Assembly: GCA_049647245.1 (NCBI GenBank)
Contig: JBARXH010000045.1
Location: 1 to 11,337, forward strand
Direction of reading: 5' to 3'
Source: Litorimonas sp049647245
GTDB lineage: Bacteria > Pseudomonadota > Alphaproteobacteria > Caulobacterales > Maricaulaceae
Length of the DNA stretch: 11,337 nucleotides
Shown: positions 1-6,186 of the stretch, in pieces
Position numbering within the stretch: position 1 is the stretch's first letter
Layout: every line of letters starts with the position of its first letter
Program-made: the position numbers and the translations under genes
Notes under the pieces: model-generated
Seen by the model: the letters and a program-made list of their open reading frames with translations, nothing else
What the model was told of the DNA's origin: nothing
Database searches by the model: none

Positions 1-486
1 CAAACGGACGGCACCGTGGACGGGTTTGTCTGCGCGGTCGGCTCTGGCGGAACGCTCGGCGGCATGTCCATCGGCTTGAAAGCCAAGAATCCCGAAATTC
101 AGATCGGCGTTGCCGACCCTTACGGCTCGAAGATGTTCGCCTATTACGACCATGGCGAGCTGGAGACCGAAGGAAATTCCATCACGGAAGGCATCGGCCA
201 AGGACGCATCACGGCGAACCTGCAGGACATCATCGTCGACCGCGCCTACCGCATCAGCGACACGGAAGCCTTGCAGATCATCTTTGAACTGAACCAGCTG
301 GAAGGCATCTGTCTTGGCGGCTCGTCCGGAATCAACATTGCGGGCGCGATCCATATGGCGCGCGAACTCGGCCCTGGGCATACGATCGTGACGAGCCTGT
401 GCGACTATGGCCAGCGCTACCAGTCCAAGGTCTACAATCCCGAATTTTTGAAGGAACGCGGCCTGCCCGTGCCGTGCTGGCTGTGA
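1..486 (+). CDS. cysK: Cysteine synthase (O-acetylserine sulfhydrylase family), 3' part only
   Basis: This is the C-terminal 161 residues of a fold-type II PLP enzyme; the frame is open from base 1, so the start lies outside the window. The family joins sulfide to O-acetyl-L-serine to make L-cysteine in the cytoplasm. Visible family marks are the glycine-rich phosphate-binding loop GSGGTLGG near the left edge, the ITEGIGQGRI segment that corresponds to the conserved 'GIGAG' region of CysK, and the GGSSGIN segment near the PLP pyridine ring. The tail 'YGQRYQSK...GLPVPCWL' matches the cysteine synthase A variant common in proteobacteria. The PLP lysine is in the missing N-terminal half. The stop codon overlaps the next gene's GTG start by four bases, so the two are probably translated together. 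Cystathionine beta-synthase is the main alternative; CysK is favoured by the tail and by the sulfur-metabolism neighbours. Confidence 0.88.
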   Translation, partial: QTDGTVDGFVCAVGSGGTLGGMSIGLKAKNPEIQIGVADPYGSKMFAYYDHGELETEGNSITEGIGQGRITANLQDIIVDRAYRISDTEALQIIFELNQLEGICLGGSSGINIAGAIHMARELGPGHTIVTSLCDYGQRYQSKVYNPEFLKERGLPVPCWL

Positions 487-1226
487 CAGAGACTGGCGCT
501 CTTTTGGTCGATGGGACATGGGCGCTGCCCAGCCGGACAGAGCCGTTTGACCCCTATCTAAAAGATACGTTCGCCTCTGTTGACACCGATGCGATCAAGG
601 CCGCGCCCATCACCGAGCGTTTGTCCGCGAGTGTCGATGCCTTCGGCAAAGCAGGGCTGGACGGCACGAAGCCGGTTGCGGTCTATGACCGGGTCGGATT
701 GTTTTCCGCGCCCTGGATCATGTGGCTCCTGCGCTCTCATGGGTGTGAGGCACAACTCGTGGAAGGATGGGGCGAAACCCAGTTGGCGTCGCAGCTCGCT
801 CCCCCTACCCGGTTTCTTCCCAGCCGGGATCCGTCCGAAATGAATGTCTCGCGCGACAACGTCCTCGCTGCCATCGGGACCGATGTGCAGATCGTGGACG
901 CCCGTCCGCCGGGACGGTTCGCCGGCGCCAGTCCGGAGCCGAGACCGGGCTGTCGGGCCGGTCACATACCGGGCAGCCTTGACGTCCCGTTCGGGACGCT
1001 GAAAGACGGCCGCTCCTTTCACAACGTCTCTACACTGTCTTCTCTCTTCCAAGACGCCGGAGTTGATCTGGCAAAACCCGTCATCACGACCTGTGGGTCG
1101 GGCGTGACCGCGTCAGGGCTAGCTGTGGCGCTGACACGCTGCGGCGCGGCAGACGTCAAGGTCTACCAGGGTTCGTGGGCCGAATGGGGCATGGACGATA
1201 CACTCCCCATAGAGACGGGCGCATGA
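483..1226 (+). CDS. sseA: 3-mercaptopyruvate sulfurtransferase / rhodanese-like protein
   Basis: A 247-residue tandem rhodanese-domain protein that moves sulfane sulfur from 3-mercaptopyruvate (or thiosulfate) to an acceptor through a cysteine persulfide. The N-terminal structural domain covers about residues 7-105 and keeps 'VYDRVGLFSAPW'. The catalytic C-terminal domain covers about 120-247 and has 'VDARPPGRF', 'CRAGHIPGS' and the active loop CGSGVT with Cys204, the loop type of mercaptopyruvate sulfurtransferases rather than thiosulfate sulfurtransferases (CRKGVT). The GTG at 483 was chosen because it overlaps the preceding stop as GTGA and the homologous sequence begins just after it; the frame is open back to 399, but that stretch lies inside cysK. 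At 247 residues it is shorter than E. coli SseA (about 280), and the N-domain lacks the usual opening strand and HIPGA-type loop. It also overlaps metC by four bases, so it sits in a sulfur amino acid operon. Confidence 0.85.
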   Translation: MTETGALLVDGTWALPSRTEPFDPYLKDTFASVDTDAIKAAPITERLSASVDAFGKAGLDGTKPVAVYDRVGLFSAPWIMWLLRSHGCEAQLVEGWGETQLASQLAPPTRFLPSRDPSEMNVSRDNVLAAIGTDVQIVDARPPGRFAGASPEPRPGCRAGHIPGSLDVPFGTLKDGRSFHNVSTLSSLFQDAGVDLAKPVITTCGSGVTASGLAVALTRCGAADVKVYQGSWAEWGMDDTLPIETGA

Positions 1227-2368
1227 CGGACCCGCGCACCCGCTTCGCCCATATAGCCAGGCCGCAGCCGAAGCTGGCCACGCCGGTCAACCCGGCTCTG
1301 GACCGGGCCTCCACGCTTCTCTTCGAGAAATCCGCAGACCTCTACCGGACGGACCTGCGCAGCTATGGCCGTCATGGCTCGGCTGTTCATGACGGGCTGA
1401 AGGACGCATTCAAAGCGCTGGAAGGGGGAGCTGCCACGCAGCTTTATCCGTCCGGCGTCATGGCCTGCACGCAACCCATCCTCGCCTTTGTCGAGCCGGG
1501 CGACCATGTGCTTCTGACCGACAGTGCCTATGGCCCGACCCGGCACTTCTGCCAGACCTTTCTCAAGCGTATGGGTGTCGAGACAGAACTCTACGACCCT
1601 CGGATCGGCGAGGGCATCTCGGATATAATTCAAGACCGCACACGCGTCATCCTGCTCGAAAGCCCCGGCTCCCTGACATTCGATATCCAGGACATTCCCG
1701 CTATCAGCGGGGCGGCAAGGGCGCGCAACGTCATCACCATGGTCGACAATACCTGGTCGGCAGGACTGACCTGCCAACCGCTGGATCTCGGCGCGGATAT
1801 TTCGACCCACTCCGCGACGAAATATTTCGGCGGCCACGGAGATCTGCTGTTCGGAGCGGCTGTCTGCGCGGATGCAAAGCAAGGTGCCAAGGTCGCCGCC
1901 GTCGCCCGGCAGATGGGCGTCGCCAGTTCGCCGGACGATGCCTACCAGGTCCTGCGGGGCTTCCGGTCGGTCACGACCCGGTTCGCCCAGCAAGAGGCGA
2001 CTGCGCTCGCGCTGGCTGAACATCTACAAGGGCATGATCAGGTTCTGGATGTGCTGCACCCCGCACTACCCACACATCCCGATCACGCGCTCTGGACACG
2101 GGATTTTTCGGGCGCAGGCTGCCTGTTCAGCGTCGTGCTGACGCCTCGTCCGACGCAGGATGTGAACCGCTTCATCGACGCTCTGAACCTTTTCGGCGTC
2201 GGCTTTTCCTACGGTGGCTATGAAAGCCTTGCCATTCATTGCGATCCGCAGCTCAAGCGGCGCTACGGAGAGACGCTCCCAGGACCTCTCGTCCGGTTCG
2301 CCTGTGGGCTGGAGCATGTCGAGGACCTGAAAAGCGATGTGGAACAGGCCTTTGCCACAGCTTCTTGA
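1223..2368 (+). CDS. metC: Cystathionine beta-lyase (Cys/Met metabolism PLP enzyme)
   Basis: A 381-residue fold-type I PLP enzyme of the Cys/Met metabolism family. MetC cleaves cystathionine to homocysteine, pyruvate and ammonia in methionine synthesis. 'SYGRHGS' near residue 47 is the cofactor-contacting Tyr/Arg segment of the neighbouring subunit, 'YPSGVMA' is the phosphate-binding turn, 'VDNTW' carries the Asp that pairs with the pyridine nitrogen, and 'HSATKYFGGHGDL' carries the Schiff-base lysine, Lys200. 'FACGLEHVEDL' near the end is the usual C-terminal substrate carboxylate-binding arginine region. The ATG at 1223 overlaps the sseA stop as ATGA; an in-frame ATG at 1175 would sit inside sseA and add residues unlike the family. 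Cystathionine gamma-synthase and gamma-lyase are related, but the spacing and 'GGHGD' motif favour a beta-lyase. Its 3' end overlaps the following esterase gene by 32 bases. Confidence 0.88.
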   Translation: MTDPRTRFAHIARPQPKLATPVNPALDRASTLLFEKSADLYRTDLRSYGRHGSAVHDGLKDAFKALEGGAATQLYPSGVMACTQPILAFVEPGDHVLLTDSAYGPTRHFCQTFLKRMGVETELYDPRIGEGISDIIQDRTRVILLESPGSLTFDIQDIPAISGAARARNVITMVDNTWSAGLTCQPLDLGADISTHSATKYFGGHGDLLFGAAVCADAKQGAKVAAVARQMGVASSPDDAYQVLRGFRSVTTRFAQQEATALALAEHLQGHDQVLDVLHPALPTHPDHALWTRDFSGAGCLFSVVLTPRPTQDVNRFIDALNLFGVGFSYGGYESLAIHCDPQLKRRYGETLPGPLVRFACGLEHVEDLKSDVEQAFATAS

Positions 2369-3551
2369 TGTCTTCAGCGGTCTGTCAAAAGGGGCGCTGA
2401 TCGCGGGCCTGGTTACGCTCGGCTCCTGCACCACTGCGCGTACCATCCTAAAACAGGCCCCGACCGAGCGCCCTGCAGGGTGGTCGCCGGAAGTCCGGCC
2501 GGGCCTCGATGCGGAAACGACACGGTCGCTTCTGCAGTCCGAAATCTACGGCCGGATCGATCTGGAGGCGCAGGCCAGTGTTGCTGACATGAGCGAGCTT
2601 GACCCGCCTGCTACAAATCCCGCTGCGAAAGTTCTTCAGTGGGCGCTTGATGTCACCTACGCCGACGTCATCCGGCCTCTGGACCTGGTGCTTGTCCTTC
2701 CCGAGGGCGCACCGGATGCACCCATCATCCTGACACAGAACTTCTGTCCCAATCAGAATGTGCTGCCCCTGCCCGGCGTCCGGTCTCCGGACGGTGTGAC
2801 CATGGATTGTTCCGGTGGGGGCCTGTTCGGGCTGCTGATGACCCGCGTGTTTGGGAGATACATTGTCGAGCCCCCGATCGCCGACATACTGGACCGGGGC
2901 TACGGCCTTGCCGTCATGTATCCGGCGCAGGTCGTGCCAGACCGGGCGCAAGCCGGGAACGACCTGTTGGACTCGATGTTCCCCGGTGAGCCGAACCGCC
3001 CCGGCGCACTGGCGGTCTGGGCCGATCTGATCGACTTGGCCGCCGACGTTATAGAGGCCGAAGTCGGAGAGCGGACGCTCATCGCGTATGGGCACTCACG
3101 TTTCGGAAAGACGGCCCTGCTTGCCGGGGCGTGGTTCGAAACTATCGACGCGGTCGTCGCGCATCAGAGCGGCACTTTGGGCGCGTCGACGCTCGACGAC
3201 CGGGACGGCGAGCCGGTGTCGGCGCTTGTCGAGTCCTATCCGCACTGGCCTGCGCTCAAGCTTTCGACCTATGCGGATCACCCGGGCAGTCTGCCCGTCG
3301 GGCCGTCCGACCTGCTGGGCCTTCTGGCCGACAAGCCCGTCCTGCTCGGCAATGCCCGACGCGACGTCTGGTCCGACCCGTGGGGCGCGTTCAAGGAAGC
3401 CAAGGCGGCGTGGTCCGATTTCGCGGCGGACGAACCGTCAGATTTCCGGCCCGGCGATGCCAAGGCCTACTGGCTTCGTGCCGGAACGCATGGCGTGGTC
3501 AAGGAAGATTGGCCTGCCTTCCTCGATTTTCTTGATGCAAACGTGAAATAG
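2337..3551 (+). CDS. Predicted lipoprotein alpha/beta hydrolase, CE15 glucuronoyl-esterase-like
   Basis: A 404-residue predicted exported lipoprotein. Residues 18-31 form a basic-then-hydrophobic signal ending in lipobox LGSC, with Cys31 as the lipidation site. The nucleophile elbow GHSRFGKTAL (Ser254) resembles the G-C-S-R-x-G-K elbow of carbohydrate esterase family 15, which cleaves esters between glucuronic acid on xylan and lignin alcohols. The C-terminal half also follows the CE15 layout: 'RRDVWSDPWGAF' (Asp343), then 'LRAGTHGVVKEDWPAFLDF' with the likely catalytic His385. The usual ESG glutamate is replaced by glutamine (HQSG, Gln277), so the acid may be Asp343, or the enzyme may be divergent. 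The ATG at 2337 lies inside metC, with GAGG 12 bases upstream; a TTG at 2352 is possible and would still leave the signal sequence. Serine hydrolase is confident, CE15-like likely, and the substrate unknown. Confidence 0.72.
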   Translation: MWNRPLPQLLDVFSGLSKGALIAGLVTLGSCTTARTILKQAPTERPAGWSPEVRPGLDAETTRSLLQSEIYGRIDLEAQASVADMSELDPPATNPAAKVLQWALDVTYADVIRPLDLVLVLPEGAPDAPIILTQNFCPNQNVLPLPGVRSPDGVTMDCSGGGLFGLLMTRVFGRYIVEPPIADILDRGYGLAVMYPAQVVPDRAQAGNDLLDSMFPGEPNRPGALAVWADLIDLAADVIEAEVGERTLIAYGHSRFGKTALLAGAWFETIDAVVAHQSGTLGASTLDDRDGEPVSALVESYPHWPALKLSTYADHPGSLPVGPSDLLGLLADKPVLLGNARRDVWSDPWGAFKEAKAAWSDFAADEPSDFRPGDAKAYWLRAGTHGVVKEDWPAFLDFLDANVK

Positions 3552-3552
3552 G

Positions 3553-3629
3553 TGGCGACCCCGGGAGGACTTGAACCCCCAACCTGCAGATTAGAAGTCA
3601 GCTGCTCTATCCAGTTGAGCTACGGGGCC
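3553..3629 (-). tRNA. tRNA-Arg (anticodon TCT), CCA encoded
   Basis: A 77-nt cloverleaf including an encoded CCA. The acceptor stem pairs GGCCCCG with CGGGGTC (one G-U), the D arm is GCTC/GAGC with a 9-nt loop, the anticodon loop CTTCTAA gives UCU, and the T arm is GGGGG-TTCAAGT-CCTCC. The discriminator is G73. It reads AGA and AGG codons, which are rare in GC-rich genomes. The anticodon stem GCTGA/TCTGC has a T-T mismatch at the third pair (minus-strand T at 3600 and 3588), where TCAGC would be expected. The gene ends one base from the stop of the convergent esterase gene. No room exists for a complete promoter between it and the NDUFS4-like gene upstream, so it may be processed from that transcript. 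Confidence 0.93.
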
Positions 3630-3638
3630 GCGAGAGAG

Positions 3639-3656
3639 GCGGGCTTAGTCGCCCGC
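3639..3656. terminator. Perfect 6-bp stem-loop, possible weak terminator or spacer hairpin
   Basis: GCGGGC and GCCCGC flank a 6-nt loop (TTAGTC on the plus strand). The hairpin starts two bases after the stop of the NDUFS4-like gene and ends 9 bases before the 5' end of tRNA-Arg. There is no T-tract on either side, so a classical intrinsic terminator is not shown. It could stop plus-strand transcripts of the esterase gene, which ends 87 bases to the left, or separate the complex I mRNA from the tRNA during processing. Confidence 0.35.
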
Positions 3657-3658
3657 GA

Positions 3659-3964
3659 TCAATGTGTCCAAGGCAGTTTTCGGTCGAAGGCGAAATTGTC
3701 CGAATAGGACCGCGGTGTCCGCTTGGGTGTCTGCGAGCCATGGACGCGGTGCGGAATGTCGTTGGCCTTGGCGTAGGAGACGGCCTCTTCCAGCGTGTCG
3801 AACGTCATTCGCACCTGCTCCCGCATATCCGTCGAAATGGCGTTTCCCGTCAGCGGATCAATCGCGCGGGGTTCATCCGTTTCGAATTCGAGGATCCAGT
3901 GATGCGTCTTGGCCCGGCCGGAACTCATGGCGGATGGGCGCGGCTTGTAGATCTTGGCGTACAT
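3659..3964 (-). CDS. NDUFS4-like accessory subunit of NADH:ubiquinone oxidoreductase
   Basis: A 101-residue protein of the ETC complex I conserved-region family, homologous to the mitochondrial 18-kDa subunit NDUFS4. In alphaproteobacteria and mitochondria this is a peripheral-arm accessory subunit near the NADH-oxidising module, exposed to the cytoplasm. Family marks are the start 'AKIYKP..SAMSSGRAKT', the core 'WILEFETDEPR.IDPLTGN' and the tail 'YSDNFAFDRKLPWTH', which is nearly diagnostic. The length is normal for bacterial members. It has no signal peptide or membrane segment. It stands apart from any nuo genes, between herA and tRNA-Arg, which is usual for this subunit. No Shine-Dalgarno sequence is close to the ATG; GCTAAC lies 8 bases upstream and TTGCGCC 14 bases further up, so the mRNA may be leaderless. 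Confidence 0.9.
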   Translation of the reverse strand: MYAKIYKPRPSAMSSGRAKTHHWILEFETDEPRAIDPLTGNAISTDMREQVRMTFDTLEEAVSYAKANDIPHRVHGSQTPKRTPRSYSDNFAFDRKLPWTH

Positions 3965-3972
3965 AGGCGCGC

Positions 3973-3999
3973 GTTAGCCCTGCCTCTGCTGCGGCGCAA
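3973..3999 (-). promoter_or_regulatory. Candidate promoter of the NDUFS4-like gene, possibly leaderless
   Basis: TTGCGCC (3993-3999) and GCTAAC (3973-3978) are separated by 14 bases. This resembles the Caulobacter-type housekeeping pattern TTGACGS-N10-14-GCTANAWC, with several mismatches. The -10-like element ends 8 bases before the ATG, so transcription would start at or next to the start codon. The -35-like part lies inside the herA-side hairpin. The evidence is pattern only. Confidence 0.35.
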
Positions 4000-4016
4000 G
4001 ACCGAGCCGCCGCAGC
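3988..4016 (-). terminator. Stem-loop after the herA stop, possible terminator
   Basis: GCTGCGGCG pairs perfectly with CGCCGCAGC (9 bp) around an 11-nt loop, starting 4 bases after the herA stop codon. No T-run follows on the minus strand, so this is at best a weak or Rho-assisted terminator. It overlaps the candidate -35 element of the next gene. Confidence 0.35.
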
Positions 4017-4020
4017 GCGG

Positions 4021-5991
4021 CTACGTGTCCTGATGGAATGCGTTGTTGAGCAGGCGTTTGACGTCGTTGAGCGAACCGGTCTTTGCGGTTGCCGCCCGCA
4101 GCTTCTCCCTCATGGCGGCCAGGTCGCGGTCGGCCTTCTGGATTGCCGAGGTCGGCATCGCGCTCGGAGCGGGTGGCTGCGGCGCGGCAGCCTGTGCCTG
4201 CAAGGCAGCGCGCGGATTGGCGGCGGCGTTGACTGGCGGCGCGGGCTGTGGGGTGCGGGGACCATCCAGCACATTCTGCCGGGCCTTCCAGTTGGTATAG
4301 ACACTTTCCAGCAATTGGGGGCTTGCCATGTCCCGTGCCCAGAGTTGCGTAAAGGACGCGCTGGAGCTGCTGGGCCTGTATTCCTCGGCCAGCGTGTTCA
4401 ACAGCACACGCATCGGCATGTTGACCGCCTCGCCGAAGACCATCGTCTCGGCCGTGCCGAGCGACGGGAGGAAGGTGAGCAATTCCGCCGCGCCGTCCGG
4501 CACGGCCGCCCGCACGAAGTTCTGGTCGCGTTCGTTGGACAGGCGCATGGAGAAAACGGTCGAACATTGCGACAATGTGCTGGGTTCGAGCTCGGACGGT
4601 CGCTGGGAAATGATCCCGAGTGAGACACCGTATTTCCGGCCTTCCTTGGCGATGCGCGAGATGATCCGGCGTGTGGCATGGAAACCGAGGCTCGGGTCGG
4701 ATGGAATGTATCTGTGGGCTTCTTCGCACACCAGCAGGATGGGAAGCTTCCGTTCCGACCAGGTTGCGATCTCGAACGCCAGACGACTGACGACGGACAC
4801 GACGATGTTCAGCGTTTCCGACGGAATGGACGAGAAGTCGAGAATCGAGATTGGCTTTCCGTTGACAGGCAGCCTGAAGATGCGCCCGACGATCTCTTCC
4901 AAGGGGCGCGGCATGGCCTGATTACGAAAGATGAAATTATAGCGCGGGTCGTTGATGAGCGTGTTGATCCGCCGTTTCAGCCGCCGATAGGGCGATAGGT
5001 TGGAGTTGTTCTCCAGCTTGCCCATCTCGTGATTCAGGATCTTCAGCACGTCGCGGATGCGGTAGGGCACGGGACTGTCGAGCGTGATGTGCGTGGCGCG
5101 TTGCAGCTCCATTTCCACATCGTCCAGCTTGACCTGAGAGCTGATGTCGTTGGCGTTGCGCGCCCGGTCGAACAGGCGTTTGGCCATGAGGATGACGTCG
5201 TTGAGGATTTCCTCCTCTTCCCGCGCATGGTCCGCGATATCGGAGGTCAGCAGCTCGACCGTTTCGACGAAGTCGAACATCCAGAGCGGCAGATCGAGCG
5301 TATCGCCCGTAATCACTTCCGCACGGTCGCCAAAGCTCCGCGAATACTCGTTGTGAGGATCGAAGACGACGACGTGCGCGGCCGGATTCTCGTAGAGAAT
5401 CGCCTGCAGCACCAGGGCGACTGTGCAGGACTTGCCGGACCCCGTGGAGCCGATGATCGCGAAGTGCTTGGACAGCATGTCGTCGATCCGGACCCTGGCC
5501 ACGATGGACTTGTCCTGCTGCATCCGGCCGATCTCGATGGACGGCGCGGTCTCCTTGGCAAAAATTAGCTGCAGATCCTCCGCCGACATGGTGTAGACGG
5601 CCTCGCCGAGCACGGGAAAAGTTCGCACACCCCGATAGAAGCGGGTTTCGCGGGTCGTAGGATTGGTGGTGATCTCGCCGAGAATGCTGAGGCGCGCAAG
5701 ACACCCGTCGCTCATCCCGTCATTGTCCTTGGCTTCAATCTCCAGCGAATTGACCATCGCGACCACGATGGACGCGCTGGTCAGAATCTTCAGAATCGTG
5801 CCGATCTGGGCGAGGTTAAGCTTTCCGTCGCGGATGATGGCGCGGTTGATGGTGATGACGGCTTCCGACGAACCGACCGTGACGATGCGCCCGACTTCGA
5901 TCTGTGCAGGCCTGACGGCGGGTCGTGAGATTTGCGGCGGGGGCGCGGGACGTCCGACCGGGTGACCCGGCACATGGCTTTGCATCGTCAT
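4021..5991 (-). CDS. herA: HerA-type DUF87 DNA-translocase ATPase
   Basis: A 656-residue hexameric-type ATPase of the HerA/FtsK superfamily; HerA pumps double-stranded DNA and in archaea works with the nuclease NurA in end resection. About residues 30-150 look like the HAS barrel. The ATPase follows: Walker A GSTGSGKS (181-188, Lys187), 'DPHNEYS' (211-217) typical of HerA, Walker B 'ILLVCEEAHRY' (418-428, Glu423/424), the sensor-like 'ISQRPSEL' (461-468) and 'RLSNERDQ' with arginines suited to a finger. An Ala/Pro-rich linker (about 575-615) leads to a charged helical tail (615-656). The ATG at 5991 has AAGGA 7 bases upstream; a second ATG two codons in is less well placed. No NurA, Sir2 or other nuclease gene is adjacent; the neighbours are tRNAs and a complex I subunit, so a repair or chromosome-maintenance role is more likely than defence. 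The exact function is unknown. Confidence 0.88.
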   Translation of the reverse strand: MTMQSHVPGHPVGRPAPPPQISRPAVRPAQIEVGRIVTVGSSEAVITINRAIIRDGKLNLAQIGTILKILTSASIVVAMVNSLEIEAKDNDGMSDGCLARLSILGEITTNPTTRETRFYRGVRTFPVLGEAVYTMSAEDLQLIFAKETAPSIEIGRMQQDKSIVARVRIDDMLSKHFAIIGSTGSGKSCTVALVLQAILYENPAAHVVVFDPHNEYSRSFGDRAEVITGDTLDLPLWMFDFVETVELLTSDIADHAREEEEILNDVILMAKRLFDRARNANDISSQVKLDDVEMELQRATHITLDSPVPYRIRDVLKILNHEMGKLENNSNLSPYRRLKRRINTLINDPRYNFIFRNQAMPRPLEEIVGRIFRLPVNGKPISILDFSSIPSETLNIVVSVVSRLAFEIATWSERKLPILLVCEEAHRYIPSDPSLGFHATRRIISRIAKEGRKYGVSLGIISQRPSELEPSTLSQCSTVFSMRLSNERDQNFVRAAVPDGAAELLTFLPSLGTAETMVFGEAVNMPMRVLLNTLAEEYRPSSSSASFTQLWARDMASPQLLESVYTNWKARQNVLDGPRTPQPAPPVNAAANPRAALQAQAAAPQPPAPSAMPTSAIQKADRDLAAMREKLRAATAKTGSLNDVKRLLNNAFHQDT

Positions 5992-5998
5992 AATCGAA

Positions 5999-6003
5999 TC
6001 CTT
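5999..6003 (-). promoter_or_regulatory. Shine-Dalgarno site of herA, overlapping a GANTC site
   Basis: AAGGA lies 7 bases before the herA ATG at 5991 and decides this start over the in-frame ATG two codons downstream. It overlaps GATTC (5996-6000), a GANTC sequence of the kind methylated by CcrM in alphaproteobacteria. No convincing promoter or tRNA-Pro terminator was found in the rest of the 71-base gap. Confidence 0.6.
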
Positions 6004-6062
6004 CGCGCGCGACGACGCTAGGACCGACCGGTTAAGACAGGATTACGGATATCGGGATCGTC

Positions 6063-6139
<77 letters not shown>

Positions 6140-6156
6140 TTCCAGACCCGGCGGCT

Positions 6157-6182
6157 CATATAGGCTTGGCGCGAGGGCGCAA
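6157..6182 (-). promoter_or_regulatory. Candidate tRNA-Pro promoter
   Basis: TATATG (6157-6162) lies exactly 17 bases before the tRNA 5' end, the same distance as in the tRNA-Glu gene. TTGCGC (6177-6182) is 14 bases further upstream, short for a sigma-70 spacer but within the 10-14 range described for Caulobacter-type promoters when the -10 is read as CCTATATG. The site occupies the 47-base gap after the DUF192 stop. Confidence 0.45.
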
Positions 6183-6186
6183 GCGG

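Noticed and set aside
399..482. Upstream extension of the sulfurtransferase frame into cysK
   Set aside because: The added residues are a frame-shifted reading of conserved cysteine synthase codons; the GTG at 483 with GTGA overlap is a better start.
1163..2023. 286-codon minus-strand frame opposite metC
   Set aside because: It is a shadow of the metC coding strand with no domain, and it overlaps a well-supported gene throughout.
4021..5991. HerA as part of a phage-defence system
   Set aside because: No Sir2, DUF4297, nuclease, methylase or mobile-element gene is nearby; the flanks are core genes with uniform composition.
6010..6040. CtrA-type site suggested by TTAACC upstream of herA
   Set aside because: Only one half is present; the second TTAA at the required spacing is missing.
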